Positions 21,561 through 34,830 of a stretch of 64,000 nucleotides of DNA are shown in pieces. The stretch comes from Charina bottae. Lineage: Eukaryota > Chordata > Lepidosauria > Squamata > Charinaidae. The translations under genes and the position numbers were made by a program. The notes below the pieces were generated by a model. The model had not been told where the DNA came from, did no database searches, and worked only from the letters and a program-made list of their open reading frames with translations. The stretch covers positions 9,339,501 to 9,403,500 of the forward strand of contig JALMGJ010000025.1 of assembly GCA_023362775.1 (NCBI GenBank). The letters are read 5' to 3'. Position 1 is the stretch's first letter. Each line of letters begins with the position of its first letter.

Positions 21561-21892
21561 TAAAGGTAAAGGTAAAGGTTCCCCCCGCACATTTGTGCAG
21601 TCGTGTCCGACTCTAGGGGCCGGTGCTCATCTCCGTTTGTTAGCCGAAGAGCCAGCGTTGTCCAAAGACGCTTCCATGGTCATGTGGCCGCATGACACAC
21701 ACGGAACGCTGTTACCTACCCACCGAAGTGGTACCTATTCATCTACTTGCATTTGCATGCTTTCAAATTGCTAGGTTGGCAAGAGCTGGAGCTAGTGCAG
21801 GAGCTCACTCTGCACGCAGGGCTAGGGATTCGAACCTCCGAACTTGTGATCTTCTGATCAACAAGCCTGGCGTCTTACCCGCTGAGCCACCT
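21561..21892 (-). mobile_element. Sauria-type SINE, near full length
   Basis: Minus-strand copy with two TAAAGG tail units at the left. The tRNA-like head at the right ends 'cccgctgagccac', a few bases short of the full 5' end. B box in reverse at about 21829 (gattcgaacctcc). Confidence 0.88.
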
Positions 21893-22636
21893 AAAATGCC
21901 ATGAGTTGTGATGTTTGCATTCTTATCTGGGAGAAGGTCCTGGAGGACTCTTTGTTACAAATTTTTGCATTGGGCTGCAAAGGATTACACTGTACAGTTC
22001 TGAACATTCCAGCAGTTATCTTCTATACAGTCATCAGAACACATTTGGGCAAAGGCACATTTATGCATTGTGTAGCACATTTAGCACAACAAATATCAAA
22101 TTTTATGTATGCTACTGCTCATGATATTTACAAATAGGAAACCAAAATCCACCTGGTCACTTCCCTACAGATATGCTTCAGTGGGACAATCCACAATGAA
22201 AAGCATGCCACAAATCACCTTGATTTGATGAGTTCCCTGATGCAGAGGACGTTAGAATAAGTGGTCTAATTCCACTTATTCAATTATCTCTCCCCACAGA
22301 TGGAACTGCTTCCATCAGTGGAATGGGCAAGCAGGAAGTTTTCTTGCACCCCTCCCCACCACAAAAAAACCCACAAAATCTTCAGGAAGTTGGGTAACTC
22401 TTCAGGATATACATTTGTTGCAGTGGAGATGCATTGGGAAAGACAACTGGCAATGTCTACAAAATGAGCAGAAATCCATTTGTTCAAAGTGTGATTTTAC
22501 CCATCAGTAGTCAGAAAGGCTCTCATCAGTTTAGGATGATGTTTGTGTAAATTTCTTGATATGCAAGTAATAATAGCCAGAGCCTCCCCTTTTCATTCAC
22601 AGTCACACTTGCCTGTACTCACATGTGCATGTGTAT

Positions 22637-22672
<36 letters not shown>

Positions 22673-23345
22673 CTTCTATTCCCATACATGAGTCCTTTGC
22701 AGAAAGAATGAGGATGAGAATCTTTTTCATTATGTTAAAACAATTAATAAGAATTATTAGTAATTAACGCATATTAATTGTTGACATTCACAGCACAATG
22801 GCCTAAAAATCTCATGTAAAGATAATTACATTCAAGGCAATAACTTTTTATTATGTGCTGCCTGGCTTGCTCTACTTTATTTTCACCTACCAACTTCACC
22901 AATGCTTTGCCTGAGCCTTAAACACAAACATGTACATGCACACAGAGTACAGAAGAGGGAAATAAAGAAATGGATCACAGATTACAACAAGCTTCTAATG
23001 TCAAATGGGCAGGCAGACAAACTAGATAGATGTCAGTTGGCACTAAGTGACAGTAAGCAGCCTTATGGTGTCCCCTGAATGATGGATGAGGAATCTTATT
23101 GTTATACAGATGCTTAACTCACTGATGTGCATTATAATTTTGAAGATGCCAGCTGATTTGCACAGATTAGTATGCTATGTAGCTAGAAATACAGTTAAGG
23201 GGATAGGAAAGTAGAACTGATTTCATTCATTCATTCTCTCTCTGTGTCTCACTCTCTCTCTCCTTCTTGTTTGTTGCCTGATAGCTTTAACTCTGAGACC
23301 ATTCATTATGACACAGTAAATTTAGAGAAATCTAGAATGAAAATT

Positions 23346-23417
<72 letters not shown>

Positions 23418-24163
23418 GTAAAATGTGGGAAGGTTTCTACAGAACTGATTTGCATTTTAGATATGGTGATTGTTACACTGAAATAGAAAATATTGGAATG
23501 GGGATAGGGATTAGGAATGGAATTCTACTGCTGTTAAGATCAAAAGAAAGTGTGCCACATAATTCTTTAGCGCCAGGATCTATTTCCACCTGAGATAATG
23601 ATATTGCAGCTTTAATGGAGCATAGGAGGTAGTTCTGGACAAGGTGACATGAGAACAATTGTTCCCTCATGCCTTCCAGAATATCTTCCAGAATACCTTC
23701 ATGTGTTCTGATATTCCCTATTCAGTGTGATTTGGGGCTTATAAGCACTCTGTAGTGGCAATGAATTCCCAAACAATGTGGGAAAGAACATCTGTTGAGG
23801 GGGGGTATGTAATTTTCCAGTCAATTAGTTCTGTCAGGAAGATAAAGTATTTCATTCCTTTGAAGAGGCCAACAGTATAGTTGAGGGGGTCAGAGAGGAA
23901 AGCCCTATGATGCTTGAAACACAGTATAAAGCAAAGTAGTGTCTGAAGAGGTATTCACTCTGTGCATGTGTAAGCGAATGAGTGAGCTGATCAACTCTTC
24001 TTGTAGCTTGGACAGTTTATTTCTGCATTTGCTGTATATCTTGATTACATAGAAACTGAAAAGGACTAGAGTGGTACATCATCTCCTGAAAGAGCTCTTT
24101 TTGATTAATTCAAAATTCATCTGTGGAAATATTTGCCCCAATATATTTGCTCATGTTTTTGTG

Positions 24164-24165
<2 letters not shown>
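21893..24165. other. No gene; microsatellites only
   Basis: Unique-looking DNA with a (CA)n run at 22638-22671 and a (TTTC)n run of about 18 units at 23345-23418. Reading frames over the repeats are artefacts. Confidence 0.6.
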
Positions 24166-24257
<92 letters not shown>

Positions 24258-24400
24258 CTGTATATACATATATATACTGTATGTATGTATGTGTGTGTGT
24301 GTATATACACACACACACATATATATATATATACATACAGTATATATATACATATACACACACATACATACATACATACAGTATATTCATACATACATGC
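24166..24400. repeat. Compound (GATA)n(GACA)n microsatellite
   Basis: About 13 GATA units pass directly into about 10 GACA units (to roughly 24257), then into degenerate TATG/TG/CA/TACA runs to 24400. GATA/GACA is the Bkm-type repeat first described from snake sex chromosomes. Frames across it give low-complexity peptides and are not genes. Confidence 0.9.
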
Positions 24401-25565
24401 ATACATACATTAAATGAACTATGTGAAATAAGTTGCATGCCCTCTAGACCAAAGGGCTAGTAAAAACAATCAATAACAGCCTACAGAACTCATGCCACAA
24501 GATGGGGAACGCTTGTGCTTTCTTGTTCCTTTTCCTCACAGCAGATCAAGTGTGGCCATTAAATGAATAAAGCTGAATGGCTTGTAATGTATTATAGGCT
24601 TTCAATCCGATACACTTAGGGGCTCCCCAAACGCTGCAAAATGATTTACAAACTGCCCTGAAAGGTTTCTCCTGTACTGTGCTGGTTCTTATCATTGGTC
24701 TCTTTCTTCATATTTCCTGTGGAGGAAATAGTTGTGTATCAAGGAGGAGAAATATTAAATAAATTCAAATGGTAAGGCCTTTTATGCCTTTTTGATGTTA
24801 ATTTATCATCCTTTATCAGGCTTTGCTTTGATTTGTGTCTTATTTACTTTGTCTATGTAACGATAAGGGGATCAATTTTGAAATTGGATATTAAAAGCAG
24901 ACCAGGGGATACAAACACCCCTCTCATCAGATGTATCTCATTTTACACGAAAAAGTATATAAAAAGGGGGATATCTATGGGTTTCGGATTTGAGTTCCCA
25001 AAGATTTTACTATCACGGGACTGTGTTTGACCAAGATGAATAGCTAATGGTTTCCTAGATCAAGTGGGTGAAGTGCTGGATTGTTAAAAAGTAAGAATAG
25101 CATGGCCAATTTAAACCTGACAACCTAGATTAGAAAAAGAAAATATTAACTTTATGATTGTGGTTAAGCAGTTGTGATTCTTATATTAGACATGTTTAGA
25201 ATCATTTACAGGATCAGACCTGAAACTCTTAAATCTTTGGAACTCTTTTTTATAGAAATGGACCCATGGCCTTAGTAATGAGAAAAATGATTTGATTAAG
25301 TAGTTCAGTTCAGACAAGCTCAAAATAAATTCATCCAATTCCCAAATGGTGAGTAGTGAAAATAAACAACGGTGTACAGATCTATGAAACCTAAACATGA
25401 GTAACTAATTAAAATGAAATAGAATCAAAAATACTAAATGCCATTTGCTAAAAAATAAGTAATCAGCTCGTCTGAGTTCGCAGGACATCTAAAAGCTGTC
25501 CTTGAAAGGGTACCTTGAATATTGCAGATACTGTAGCAAAACAGTGGCTATGGATTTTGATTAAG
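24401..25565. other. No recognised feature
   Basis: Nothing recognised. Confidence 0.4.
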
Positions 25566-25917
25566 TAAAGAAAGTGTGGTGGCTCAGCGGGTAAGATGTC
25601 AGGCTTGTTGATCGGAAGATCTCAAGTTCGGAGGTTCGAATCCCTAGCCCTGTGTGTGGAGTGATCTCTCACACTAGCTCCAGCTCTTGCCAACCTAGAA
25701 ATTCGAAAGCATAGAAATGCAAGTAGATGAATAGGTACAACTTCGGTGGGAAGGTAACAGTGTTCCGTGCGCGTCATGTGGCCACATAACCGTGGAAGTG
25801 TCTTCGGACAACGCTGGCTCTTCGGCTAACAAACGGAGATGAGCACTGGCCCCTAGAGTCGGACACGACTGCACAAATGTGTGTGGGTGGGGGGACCTTT
25901 ACCTTTACTAAAGAAAG
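25566..25917 (+). mobile_element. Sauria-type SINE with target-site duplication
   Basis: Plus-strand copy at 25575-25908. The head 'ggtggctcagcgggtaag' has an A-box-like motif, with the B box 'ggttcgaatcc' following. The tail is 'gagtcggacacgactgcac' then 'acctttaccttta'. The 9-bp direct repeat taaagaaag flanks it (25566-25574 and 25909-25917). Confidence 0.9.
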
Positions 25918-26029
25918 ATGAGAAAGGGCTGACATATCTCTGAAGTATGGCCCATTTTCATAGAAATATTCCTACCATTTTGTTTCTCACAGAGGCCAAC
26001 TCAATGGCTCTGGGATGCTAACCAGTAGG

Positions 26030-26370
26030 AGACAGAGGCAGGCCCCTCTCCAAAAGTTTTCCCTTGCAACCTGGAGATAACTCTGGATTTCAACTCCAAT
26101 CGCCCTCATTAGACCTCCATGAATTTATCCAACCCCCTTTAAAGCCATCCAAGTCAGTGGCCATCACCACAACCTGTGGTGATTAATTAATGATTAACTC
26201 CACAGGTTAATTACATGCGTCCCTTTTTCTGTTGTAAAATCTCCCTCCATTTCACTTCTTTGGATGAATTCTGGTCCTTGTATATTGAGAGTGAAAGAAA
26301 CCGTTCTCCCTGTCAATTTTCTTCATGCTCTGTGCAGTTTTGTATACCTCTCTAGACAGAGTTAGATCTG
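26030..26370 (-). mobile_element. CR1-type LINE fragment
   Basis: Contains 'aagccatccaagtcagtggc', 'catcaccacaacctgtgg' and 'tccacaggttaattacatgc', which resemble the non-coding/3' region of CR1-type LINEs in reptiles. Diverged, without an open frame. Orientation is inferred from the same antisense reading seen at 6415. Confidence 0.55.
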
Positions 26371-27143
26371 GATTACAGTTACAATTTGTTTCAGAAACAC
26401 AATGTCAGTCATTATTTGTTTCTTCATCCCAGTATTTCTCAGCATGGTCAGTATAACCTGAAACTATCACAGAGTCCAGAAGAACTTAATTTAAATATCT
26501 GTGACTTCCTTAAGTTTTTCATCACAAAAGTGTAACTAAATGCTTGTTCATAATTTCAGTATGAGACATTTTTGTCTTCTCCATGTCTTTTGCTTTGCTT
26601 TGTTTACTATTTAGCTTTTTTTTTAATTATCTTTATTCTTTTACAAAATAATAATACATAGAAAAAAAACAATAACTAACATAACAAAACAATACAATAC
26701 ATTACATAAAAGACAACCTTTAAATTACATTATAAAATTAAGTACAACTTCAACCCTCTTTCACAACCACCTTTCGTTTCACCTCTCATACTTAGATTTT
26801 CTTACTCTCTTTAACATTCTCAAACTCTTACTTTAAACATACTTCCTCTTATACACACAAACCCTGTCTAAATCTCCTCTCCTTTAACCTTCTTATACCC
26901 TCTACTCTCTTCTCCCACTCCTCTACCTACTCTTACCTTCTCTACTTCCTAATCCCCCTGATCCCCCTTTACTCTCTCCTAATTTTCACCTATTCTTCAT
27001 TCTACCCCCCCAAGAAAAAAAAACCAAAAAACAAAAAACGACTAACAAACAGGACTTCCTACTTTCCCACCATCATTTTCTACAACTATTTAGAAATAAT
27101 CTCTAACATAATTAATTATTTATAAAAAAAAATATTATTTATG

Positions 27144-30100
27144 TTAATTTCCCAATTGTATTTTTTGAGTTTTTTCTATAAATTTATAGAAAGGGCTCCA
27201 ACATAAATTAAATCCATCCATATTCTTATCATTTAACAAATCCGTTAATTTAGCCATCTGTGCTAAATCCATCGTTTTTATCAACCATTCATTGATTGTA
27301 GGTATGAAGTCCTCTTTCCAATGTTTTGCGAAGATGGTTCTGGCCGCAATTATTAAATAGAATAATAATTGCCCATATTTCTTATGTATGTCTGGTTTTG
27401 TAAATCCCAACAGGTAGTTCTGGTTCTTTAGTAATGTCTTCTTCCAGTATTTCACATAAAGTTTGATGAATAGTATTCCAAAATCTTTTGGTTTTCTGGC
27501 AAGTCCACCAAAGATGAAAAAAGGTGCCCACTTCTTTTTTACATTTCCAACATATATTGGATGTCATAATATTCATTTTTGACAATGTGTTAGGGGTTAT
27601 ATACCATCTGTACATCATTTTGAAAAAGTTTTCTTTCATATTATAATTCAAAGTAAATTTTAAATCTTTTAACCACATTTTTTCCCAATTATCCATTTGG
27701 ATGCTATGGCCTAAATTTTCTTCCCATTTAATTATGCAGTTCTTTTTAGGTAGATTTGTCGAATTAATTTGGATTAAAATTTTGTAAATTTTAGCTATCA
27801 AATGGTCATTTTCTTTCCATAACACATTGTCCCAATTTACTGAATTTTCTTTAAACTTATAATTTTATTATCCATTTTAAATTGTTCTTTAATCTGTAGA
27901 TATGTAAACCAATTACAATTAAACCCTTCTTTTAGTAAGTCTTCTCTTGTTTTTAGTTTGTAGTTAGTACCCTCAAATACTAATAGATCTTTATATGTTA
28001 ACCAATTACCTATATTCAAGTTTCCATGCCACGCTTGTGCTTCCTGTGGTGAAATCCACAGAGGCAAATTGGGTAAGAGTGAATTTTTATATTTATTCCA
28101 AATTTTTAAAATTGATTTTCTAATAGGGTGATAATTAAATGCCATGTTTGCTTTAATCTTATTGTACCAAAGGTATGCATGCCATCCAAATCTAAGATCG
28201 TGCCCTTCTATATTAAGTAATTTACGATTATCCAATTTTAGCCAATCTCTAAGCCAACTAAGAACACATGCATCATAATATAATTTTAAATTTGGTAGAC
28301 CAAAACCCCCATTTTCTCTAGTATCTTGTAAAAATTTGTACTTTATTCTCGGTATTTTCCCCTGCCAAATAAATTTAGCCAAATCTCGTTGCCAATTTTG
28401 AAAAGTTTTATCGGTTATTACAATTGGTATTGTTTGAAATAAAAAGATGACTCTTGGAAGAATATTCATTTTTATCGTAGACAGTCTACCCAAAAAGGAT
28501 ATCTGTAATTAAGTCCAAACGTGTAAATCCTGTTTTATTTTATTCCATAGTTTTGTATAATTATTTTTAAATAAATCCGAATTATTTGATGTTATTTCCA
28601 CACCCAAATATCTTAATTTTTTAACATTTGCAAATCCCGTAGCCACTTCCATATTATGTATATTGTTTTGGTTCATATTTAAATTTATCATCTTTGTTTT
28701 TTGGTTATTTATTTTAAACCCTGCCAATTCACCAAAATCTTGTATCTTTTTTTGTAATTGTTTAATTGAATTTTCTGGATTTTGTAAAGTGATTACCACA
28801 TCATCAGCAAAAGCCCTTAATTTATAGTTTTCTTGTTTTATTTTTATCCCTTCAATTTGATTATCTTTTCTTATATTTTCTAAAAGAACTTCTAATACCA
28901 AGATAAATAGGAGTGGAGAGATTGGGCAACCTTGTCTGGTACCCCTTCCTATAGTACAATTTTGGGTTGTGTCACCATTTACCACTATCTTGGCTATCTG
29001 CATTGTATATATAGTTTGAATAGCGTTAATGAAGTTCTTACCATAGTCCATACTTTTCAACGTTTTAATCATAAAATCCCAATTTAAATTGTCGAATGCT
29101 TTTTCAGCATCTAAGAATAATAGTAAAATTTGTTTTTTTTTTATATTCTTTTGCATACTCAATTATATTTATAATAGACCTAATATTATCTTTAATGTGT
29201 CTTTTTGGGAGGAAACCAGATTGATCCACATTAATCGTATCTTGTAAAACAATTTTTAATCTATTAGCCAAGATAGTGGTAAAAATTTTGTAATCAGTAT
29301 TTAGCAGCTAGATTGGTCTAAAATTCTTGCATAGTGTCACGTCCTGGTCCGCTTTAGGAATCAAGATTATATTAGCATCGGTCCATGATTTGGGAACTGT
29401 ATTTCCAGTCATTATCAAATTTAATAGAGTATTAAACGGTAATATGAGTTGTTCTTGGAATAATTTGTGATATATAGCAGTAAATCCATCTGGACCTGGA
29501 GTTTTACCTGATTTTTGTTTTTGGATGGCATTTGAAATTTCTTGCATAGTAATGGGTTCATTAATGATTTCCTTTTGTATTTTAGATATTTTTTGCAATT
29601 TACTTTCTGTTAGATCTTATATCATCCCTAGCCAAATCTATTTGTTGTTTTTGATATAAAATTGTATAAAAATCATGAAATGCTTTCTTGATACTTTGAT
29701 TGTCTATTAACTCTTCCCCCTTTTCTCTAATCTTATTTATAATTTTTTCCCTTCTTTTCTTAACTTAAAAGCTAGCCATTTACCAGCTTTATTTGCGTGT
29801 TGAAAGTATATTTGCTTAACATACCTCAAGTTTTTTTCCATTTCCTCAGTTGTTAATAATTCTAGTTGTTTCTGTAATATAGTAATTTGATTTTTGGTGT
29901 CTTTGTCTCTTGGGTTACTTTGAAGTTCAATCTCTTTCGTCTTAATTTGTTCACATAATTTAGAACATTTTTTTTTATTTTATTTTTTTGATGTTTGCCT
30001 AAAGACATAAAATGGCCACTAATATATGCTTTACTTGCATCCCAAACTGATGTTATATTTATATTATCATTCATATTTAAATCAAAAAATTCTTTTCGTT

Positions 30101-30874
30101 TATTTTTGCTCTCATCTAAATATACTTTGTTCTTAATATGGATTTGTTTAGTCTCCATCTGTATGTCTTTGATAAAATTTTTAAATCTAATTGAATTGCA
30201 TTGTGATCTGATAGTATTTTAGCCAAAATCGTCATATCTTTAGTTTTTTGAGATCCAAATCATATCAATTCTGGAATGGGACTAAAATCTATCAGAGAAA
30301 AAAGTGTAATCTTTGGCGTTACCCATCTTATGTTTCCAGGCATCAACCAATTATAAGTTATTTGTAAGTTGGAAAAATTCTTGAGGTAGTTTGCCTTGGT
30401 TTACTTTGATTTGTGTGTCAGATTTCCTATCCATTAGGGGGTTAACTACTCCGTTCGAATCACCCATAATAATCCAATTTTTATTTGGCAAGTCTGATAG
30501 ACAATTCAAAAGAACTTTAAAAAAAATTTCCGTTTTTCATTCGGGGCATGTACTCCCACTAATATAACCTTTAAATTTTGAATTTCTATTTCTATGATAA
30601 TAAATCAACCCTTGTCATTGGCTTGTATCAAATTTGGTTTTAAGTTTGGTTTAATATAACAGACTATACCATTTTTCTTGTTCTCACTTGTCGATATAAA
30701 ATCTAGACCTAATTTTTTATTTAATAACAATTTAGCATCTTTCCGTCTAATATGTGTTTCTTGCAAGCAAATTATATCGAGCTTATATTTATTAAGAGTA
30801 TGAAAAATTTTATTTCTTTTAACCGGAGTATTTAAACCATTGACATTCCATGAGAGACATTTCACATTACTCAT
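27144..30874 (-). pseudogene. L1 ORF2 (endonuclease-reverse transcriptase), broken
   Basis: Remains of the L1 enzyme that nicks target DNA and reverse-transcribes the element. Segments from the 5' end: an endonuclease start with 'SWNVNGLNT' and 'CLQETHIRRKD' (30605-30874); a linker (29862-30158); the reverse transcriptase start with 'KTPGPDGFTA' (29308-29598); then 'LDAEKAFDNLNW', 'GTRQGCPISPLLFIL' and the FADD catalytic box 'AFADDVV' (28509-29162); a post-RT region (27837-28493); and a Cys/His C-terminal motif C-x2-C-x8-H-x4-C in 'CWKCKKEVGTFFHLWWTC' (27382-27825). At least five frame breaks separate these pieces; the middle of the endonuclease (about 30160-30600) is the most damaged. The start at 30874 overlaps the end of ORF1 in another frame. 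Confidence 0.88.
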
Positions 30875-31741
30875 TTTCTGTTTGGTTGCTTAGATCTTGG
30901 GAACTGACTGCTAAAGAAAATAATTTAAACTTTTCTGCTATCTCTTCTTTTTGCCCACTGTTCCCTACTGAATGTTTATCACCTTTTTCCAATTTTCTGA
31001 GAAAATCTTTTGCCTTTTCAATTGAATTTAATTTAAACCTTTGGTCATTGTATAACACATTCACCCCTTCCAACATTTCCCATCTATACATATTTTTTCT
31101 CCTTTTCAAAACCTCTGTTAGGAAGAGGTACTCTTTTCTTTTTTCAGAATTGCAGCTGGAATTTCCTTAAAGATTTTTATTTCTTTACCTTCTATATCTA
31201 TTTTCTTTTCAAACGCAGTCTGCAGGATCATGTCTCTTAACTTTTTTCTGCTAAATTCGATGACTAGGTCTCTGGGTATATTATGATCCCTGGCATATTT
31301 TGAATTAACTCTATATATGGATTCCATTTCCATTTCTAATTGTTCTGATTCCCAATTTATCAATTCCGCCAGCACTTGAATAATTGTGTTTTTAATCTCT
31401 ATTTCTTTGCCCTCCCTTAAACCTCTTATTCTTTAACATTTCTCTTTTTGCTTTTGTTCCAATAAGGTTAATTTATCAATCTCCTCTTCTTTTTGTTTTT
31501 CTATTTTTTTCACTCTTTCTTTCATTCCTTTGATTTCTGATTGAAATTTTTGCTCCATATTATCAAGTTTTTTGTCAAGGCTCTTTTCAAATCCCTGAAT
31601 TTTCTCTTCTAATAAGGTGGTTACATTAGAAGTAATACTCTGTATGGCTTTCTTTGTAAAATCCTCAAAAAGAGTTTTTAACCATTCCCCTTTATCCTCT
31701 CCTGAGTCTGACCCTCTTCTGAACATTTTTTTAGTACTCAT
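30867..31741 (-). pseudogene. L1 ORF1 (RNA-binding chaperone), broken
   Basis: Remains of the L1 nucleic-acid-binding protein. The first piece (31433-31741) starts 'MSTKKMFRRG' and runs into a Lys/Glu-rich coiled coil of about 70 residues (ending 'EEEIDKLTLLEQKQKEK'). The second (31118-31375) carries the C-terminal-domain block 'NIPRDLVIEFSRKKLRD'. The third (30867-31109) has 'VNVLYNDQRFKLNSIEKAKDF'. Stops or shifts lie near 31430 and 31115. Order and content match L1 ORF1 (coiled coil, RRM, CTD), though the RRM part is hard to see. Confidence 0.8.
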
Positions 31742-32334
31742 TATTTTAAAAGTTCTCTTCCACCAGGCTACAATTTATAATTTATCTTAATCTTATTTTC
31801 CTAAAGTTAACAGAAAATATACAGTTAAAGTCTAATGCAGTAAATATGGCGTTGTTAATTATTAATTAAAGAGTCCATTTCTCCTGCTTTGCCAAAAAAC
31901 GCTGAAGTCCCAGCCGCCTTCTTTCTTACTATTTAAAGTTTCTTTTGGTGCGAAGGTAATCTTAATATTGTCTTTTTTTATGAATTAAGTTTCTTTTTTA
32001 ACAAAAGTGAAGAAAAACAGCAGCAATCCCTAAACTTCTTAGGGAGAGAAAGCGAAGATTAGTGCATACCCAGCTTCCCGGCTTCCTTTCACTGCAAGCT
32101 GTCAACCGGCTGAGAAAGTGAAAGTGTCGTATTGCAGCCAATTTTCTCGCCGCTGCCATCCAGAAGCTGCAGACTTTTCTTTTCTTAGGGTCCACCCTTA
32201 TGTCGGCTTCCCTGCCAGTCTGCCCGACTGGCATTTCACGGAGTCGGCTTGTAATCTTCGATTTAGTTTTAAGTACTTGATGAGCTGTTAATTTGTTCAT
32301 CCGCTCGCCATTTTTCTTCACCGGAAGCCCTATC
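31742..32334 (-). promoter_or_regulatory. L1 5' UTR / internal promoter region
   Basis: About 590 bp between the L1 5' terminus and the ORF1 start. The first 350 bp are GC-richer than the coding part. The terminus reads ttccggtgaagaaaaatggc, similar to the 5' ends of the 1.53-kb elements at 46041 and 55377. Promoter function is inferred from L1 biology. Confidence 0.55.
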
Positions 32335-32351
32335 TGTTTACTATTTAGCTT

Positions 32352-34067
32352 GATGAAGGGTTCTGGATACATTACCCATTATTCTGTGACTTTGGTTTGG
32401 CTTAATAAAGATATTGCCCTAATATGAATTTTCTATGTTTTATGTAGCAAAGCATTGGTTAGCTCACAAATTTTAGAGCTATGGTACTTTTGCTGCTAAT
32501 GAGCTGTAAGAGCCAATTAATATCATCTGTTTCATGAGTCCCTGTAGTGAAATACAAGGTGACAAATTAGGACCTTTGTTTATAGTCACCACAAATTGTT
32601 GAAACTGCATAGGACTCAGCAGATTTATTTAGTTACAGCTTTTAAAAACCCACCTTCTGTTGCCTCATAGTCTTTGTTCAAGCACATCTATGATCTTGCA
32701 TATGGAGACTTAACATCAGACATGAAAATGAATTAAAATAGCTGTAGTACTATCTCATTTCAGATGAAGGGGGCACAAACGATATCATTTCCTGTATCAT
32801 AGACTCTGAGACAATGCTGTCTTTCCCATCTTTTGGTTACAGTTTCCATTGGGATGAAAGTGAGGCATTCTTGACTTAATATGCTGTCACAAAATGGGCA
32901 ACTGATGATATATTCAAATGTGATTCTCACACAACAGGTGCCTGCATAGCTATTATTAGGAATTTGATAACCATCACAATTCATTTTAAAAGTAGAATTG
33001 AACATGGATAGGCCTGAAGCACTGTTTCTCTTGAAATCTTGACTATCCTAGGGAAAATAATATGGAAAGCAGCATGGTGACTTGGAGAAAGGAGGAAGAG
33101 AACTAGCTAAAATAGTTACTTCAGAAGTTTAATTAAAGATCTAAGCTTGTAATTCCCAGATGTTGAGATCCAACAAGTCCCATTATCCATACTGTTGGGG
33201 AAAGAGGAATACCATAGCTAGACAACATCTGAGAACCCAAAGTATGGAAAGGACAATAAGATTTACACTGTTGTTTTAGGCACTTTATTGTTTGAACAGT
33301 ACAAATTATTGTGATCAAAAAAAATGGTCAGATAACACAATTTTCATTGCAGAGATGGCTACATTAACCTCTTTGATCAGAGAAAAAACAATATCTACAT
33401 TTATGACTGACTGGAAACCCCTTATGGACTTTTTGCATGAAACAGAAAAAAGGCACTTATGATCTGTGGTTTTGATGATTAAAAAAAACCTGGATAATAG
33501 AAAAAAGTGAGCTTTTTTTGTAATCATAGAGTAGGAGATAAGTTTGTACTTATATTTGCTGCAAAGGAAATCAGAAGCTTCTCCTTCCTTCCTTCCTTCC
33601 TTCCTTCCTTCCTTCCTTCCTTCCTTCCTTCCTTCCTTCCTTCCTTCCTTCCTTTGCTGCTTCTACTCTTTATTAGTTTGTGTTAGTTTTTATGTTCTTT
33701 GTAAAACTTTTAATAAAAAAAATATTTTAAAAATAACACAATTTCCCAATGAAACCCAGATGTATCTGAAAATAGGCAAATAGTCATTTTAAAGACTCTG
33801 ATGTTCTGAAGTTGAATGCTTGTGGTTTACATCCCTTCCATATTTATTGCAACAGCAGAGTCTAACAATTTACTGCCTATTTTAATCTAGTTTACCATTT
33901 TATGGCAGGTGCATGTTAGCTTTACTATCCTTTATCTATGTCTGTCCTCCAAAAGCTAACTTGGAGCCACTTGGCAAGTGGCTAAAATACAGTTCACTTG
34001 GAAATGCTACCAATCCTTTGAATACCTCATTTCTAGAAATGGCAGGAAATTCAGTTAGGATAGCATT
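32352..34067. other. No gene; one microsatellite
   Basis: Unique-looking DNA with a (TTCC)n run of about 19 units at 33579-33654. Nothing else recognised. Confidence 0.5.
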
Positions 34068-34808
34068 GTGAACTATTTGTTGTTGTTGTTAGTTGCCATC
34101 AAGTCATTTACAACTCGTGGCGACCCTATGTATAGTAGAACGAAATGGTAAACAGTCTTGCGCCAACTGCCTGACTGTTCCAATATTTGCATCCATTGTT
34201 GTGGTAACTGTATCAATCCATCGCATTGAAGGTCTTCCTCTTTTCTGCTGGCCCTCAACTTTACCAAACATGATGTCCTTTTCAAGCAATCTATCTTTCC
34301 TGACAAGGTGCCCAAAGTATGAGAGTCTAAGCCTAGTTATCCTCGCCGCTAGTGAACATTTTGGTTGTATTTCTTCTAAAACTGATTTGTTTGTTCTTCT
34401 GGCAGTCCATGGTACTTTCAGTAATCTTCACCAGCACCACAATTCAAATGCATCAATTCTTCTTTTATCTTCCTTTTTTAATGTCCAAGTTTCACAGGCA
34501 TACGTGGCAATTGAGAAGACCATAGCGTGAGTCAGACGCACCTTTGTTTTTAAACTGACATCTTTACTTCTGGAAAGTTTAGATAGGTCTTGGATGGCAG
34601 ATTTTCCCAATGCGATACGTCGTTTGATTTCTTGGTTACTACTTCCCTTGGCATTGATTGTTGATCCAAGTAGAATGAACTCGTTGACAACTTCAATTTC
34701 TTCTCCATTTATTGTGATATTACTTATTGGTCCATTTGTTAGAATCTTCGTCTTCTTCGCATTCAAGTGTAGTCCGTATTGCTGACTACAATAAATAGTG
34801 AACTATTT
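34068..34808 (-). mobile_element. RTE-type LINE, 5'-truncated, with target-site duplication
   Basis: A 719-bp minus-strand insertion (34079-34797) flanked by the 11-bp repeat gtgaactattt (34068-34078, 34798-34808). It encodes the C-terminal third of an RTE protein in two frames: 'KKTKILTNGP', 'FILLGSTINAKGSSNQEIKRR' (in parts), 'KVRLTHAMVFSIATYACETW' and 'FELWCW' (34428-34766), then 'GQQKRGRPSMRWIDTVT' (34104-34289). Homologous to the BovB frame here but clearly a separate family. The frame shifts near 34430. The catalytic core is absent. Confidence 0.85.
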
Positions 34809-34830
34809 AGCCATAGCTTAAATCTGAAAT

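Larger units (their letters stand above)
26601..32351 (-). mobile_element. Full-length L1 LINE with 17-bp target-site duplication
   Basis: A minus-strand L1 of about 5.7 kb (26618-32334). It is flanked by the perfect 17-bp repeat tgtttactatttagctt (26601-26617 and 32335-32351). From its 5' end at the right it has a GC-richer 5' UTR of about 0.6 kb, ORF1, ORF2, a 3' UTR and a short A tail (T run at 26617-26624). The 5' end begins gatagggcttccggtgaag. Both frames are broken by several stops or frameshifts, so this copy is dead but complete. Confidence 0.9.

Noticed and set aside
24110..24438. Protein frames over the GATA/GACA array
   Set aside because: Low-complexity translations of a microsatellite. 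The same applies to frames at 23244, 33544, 58972 and 63431-63978.
25575..25660. tRNA gene (A and B boxes)
   Set aside because: These motifs belong to the head of a dispersed Sauria SINE. The same applies to the other Sauria copies and to the CORE-type SINE heads at 15097 and 53355.
31998..32372. 124-codon frame at the L1 5' end
   Set aside because: Lies in the L1 5' UTR and crosses the target-site duplication into flanking DNA; no known domain.
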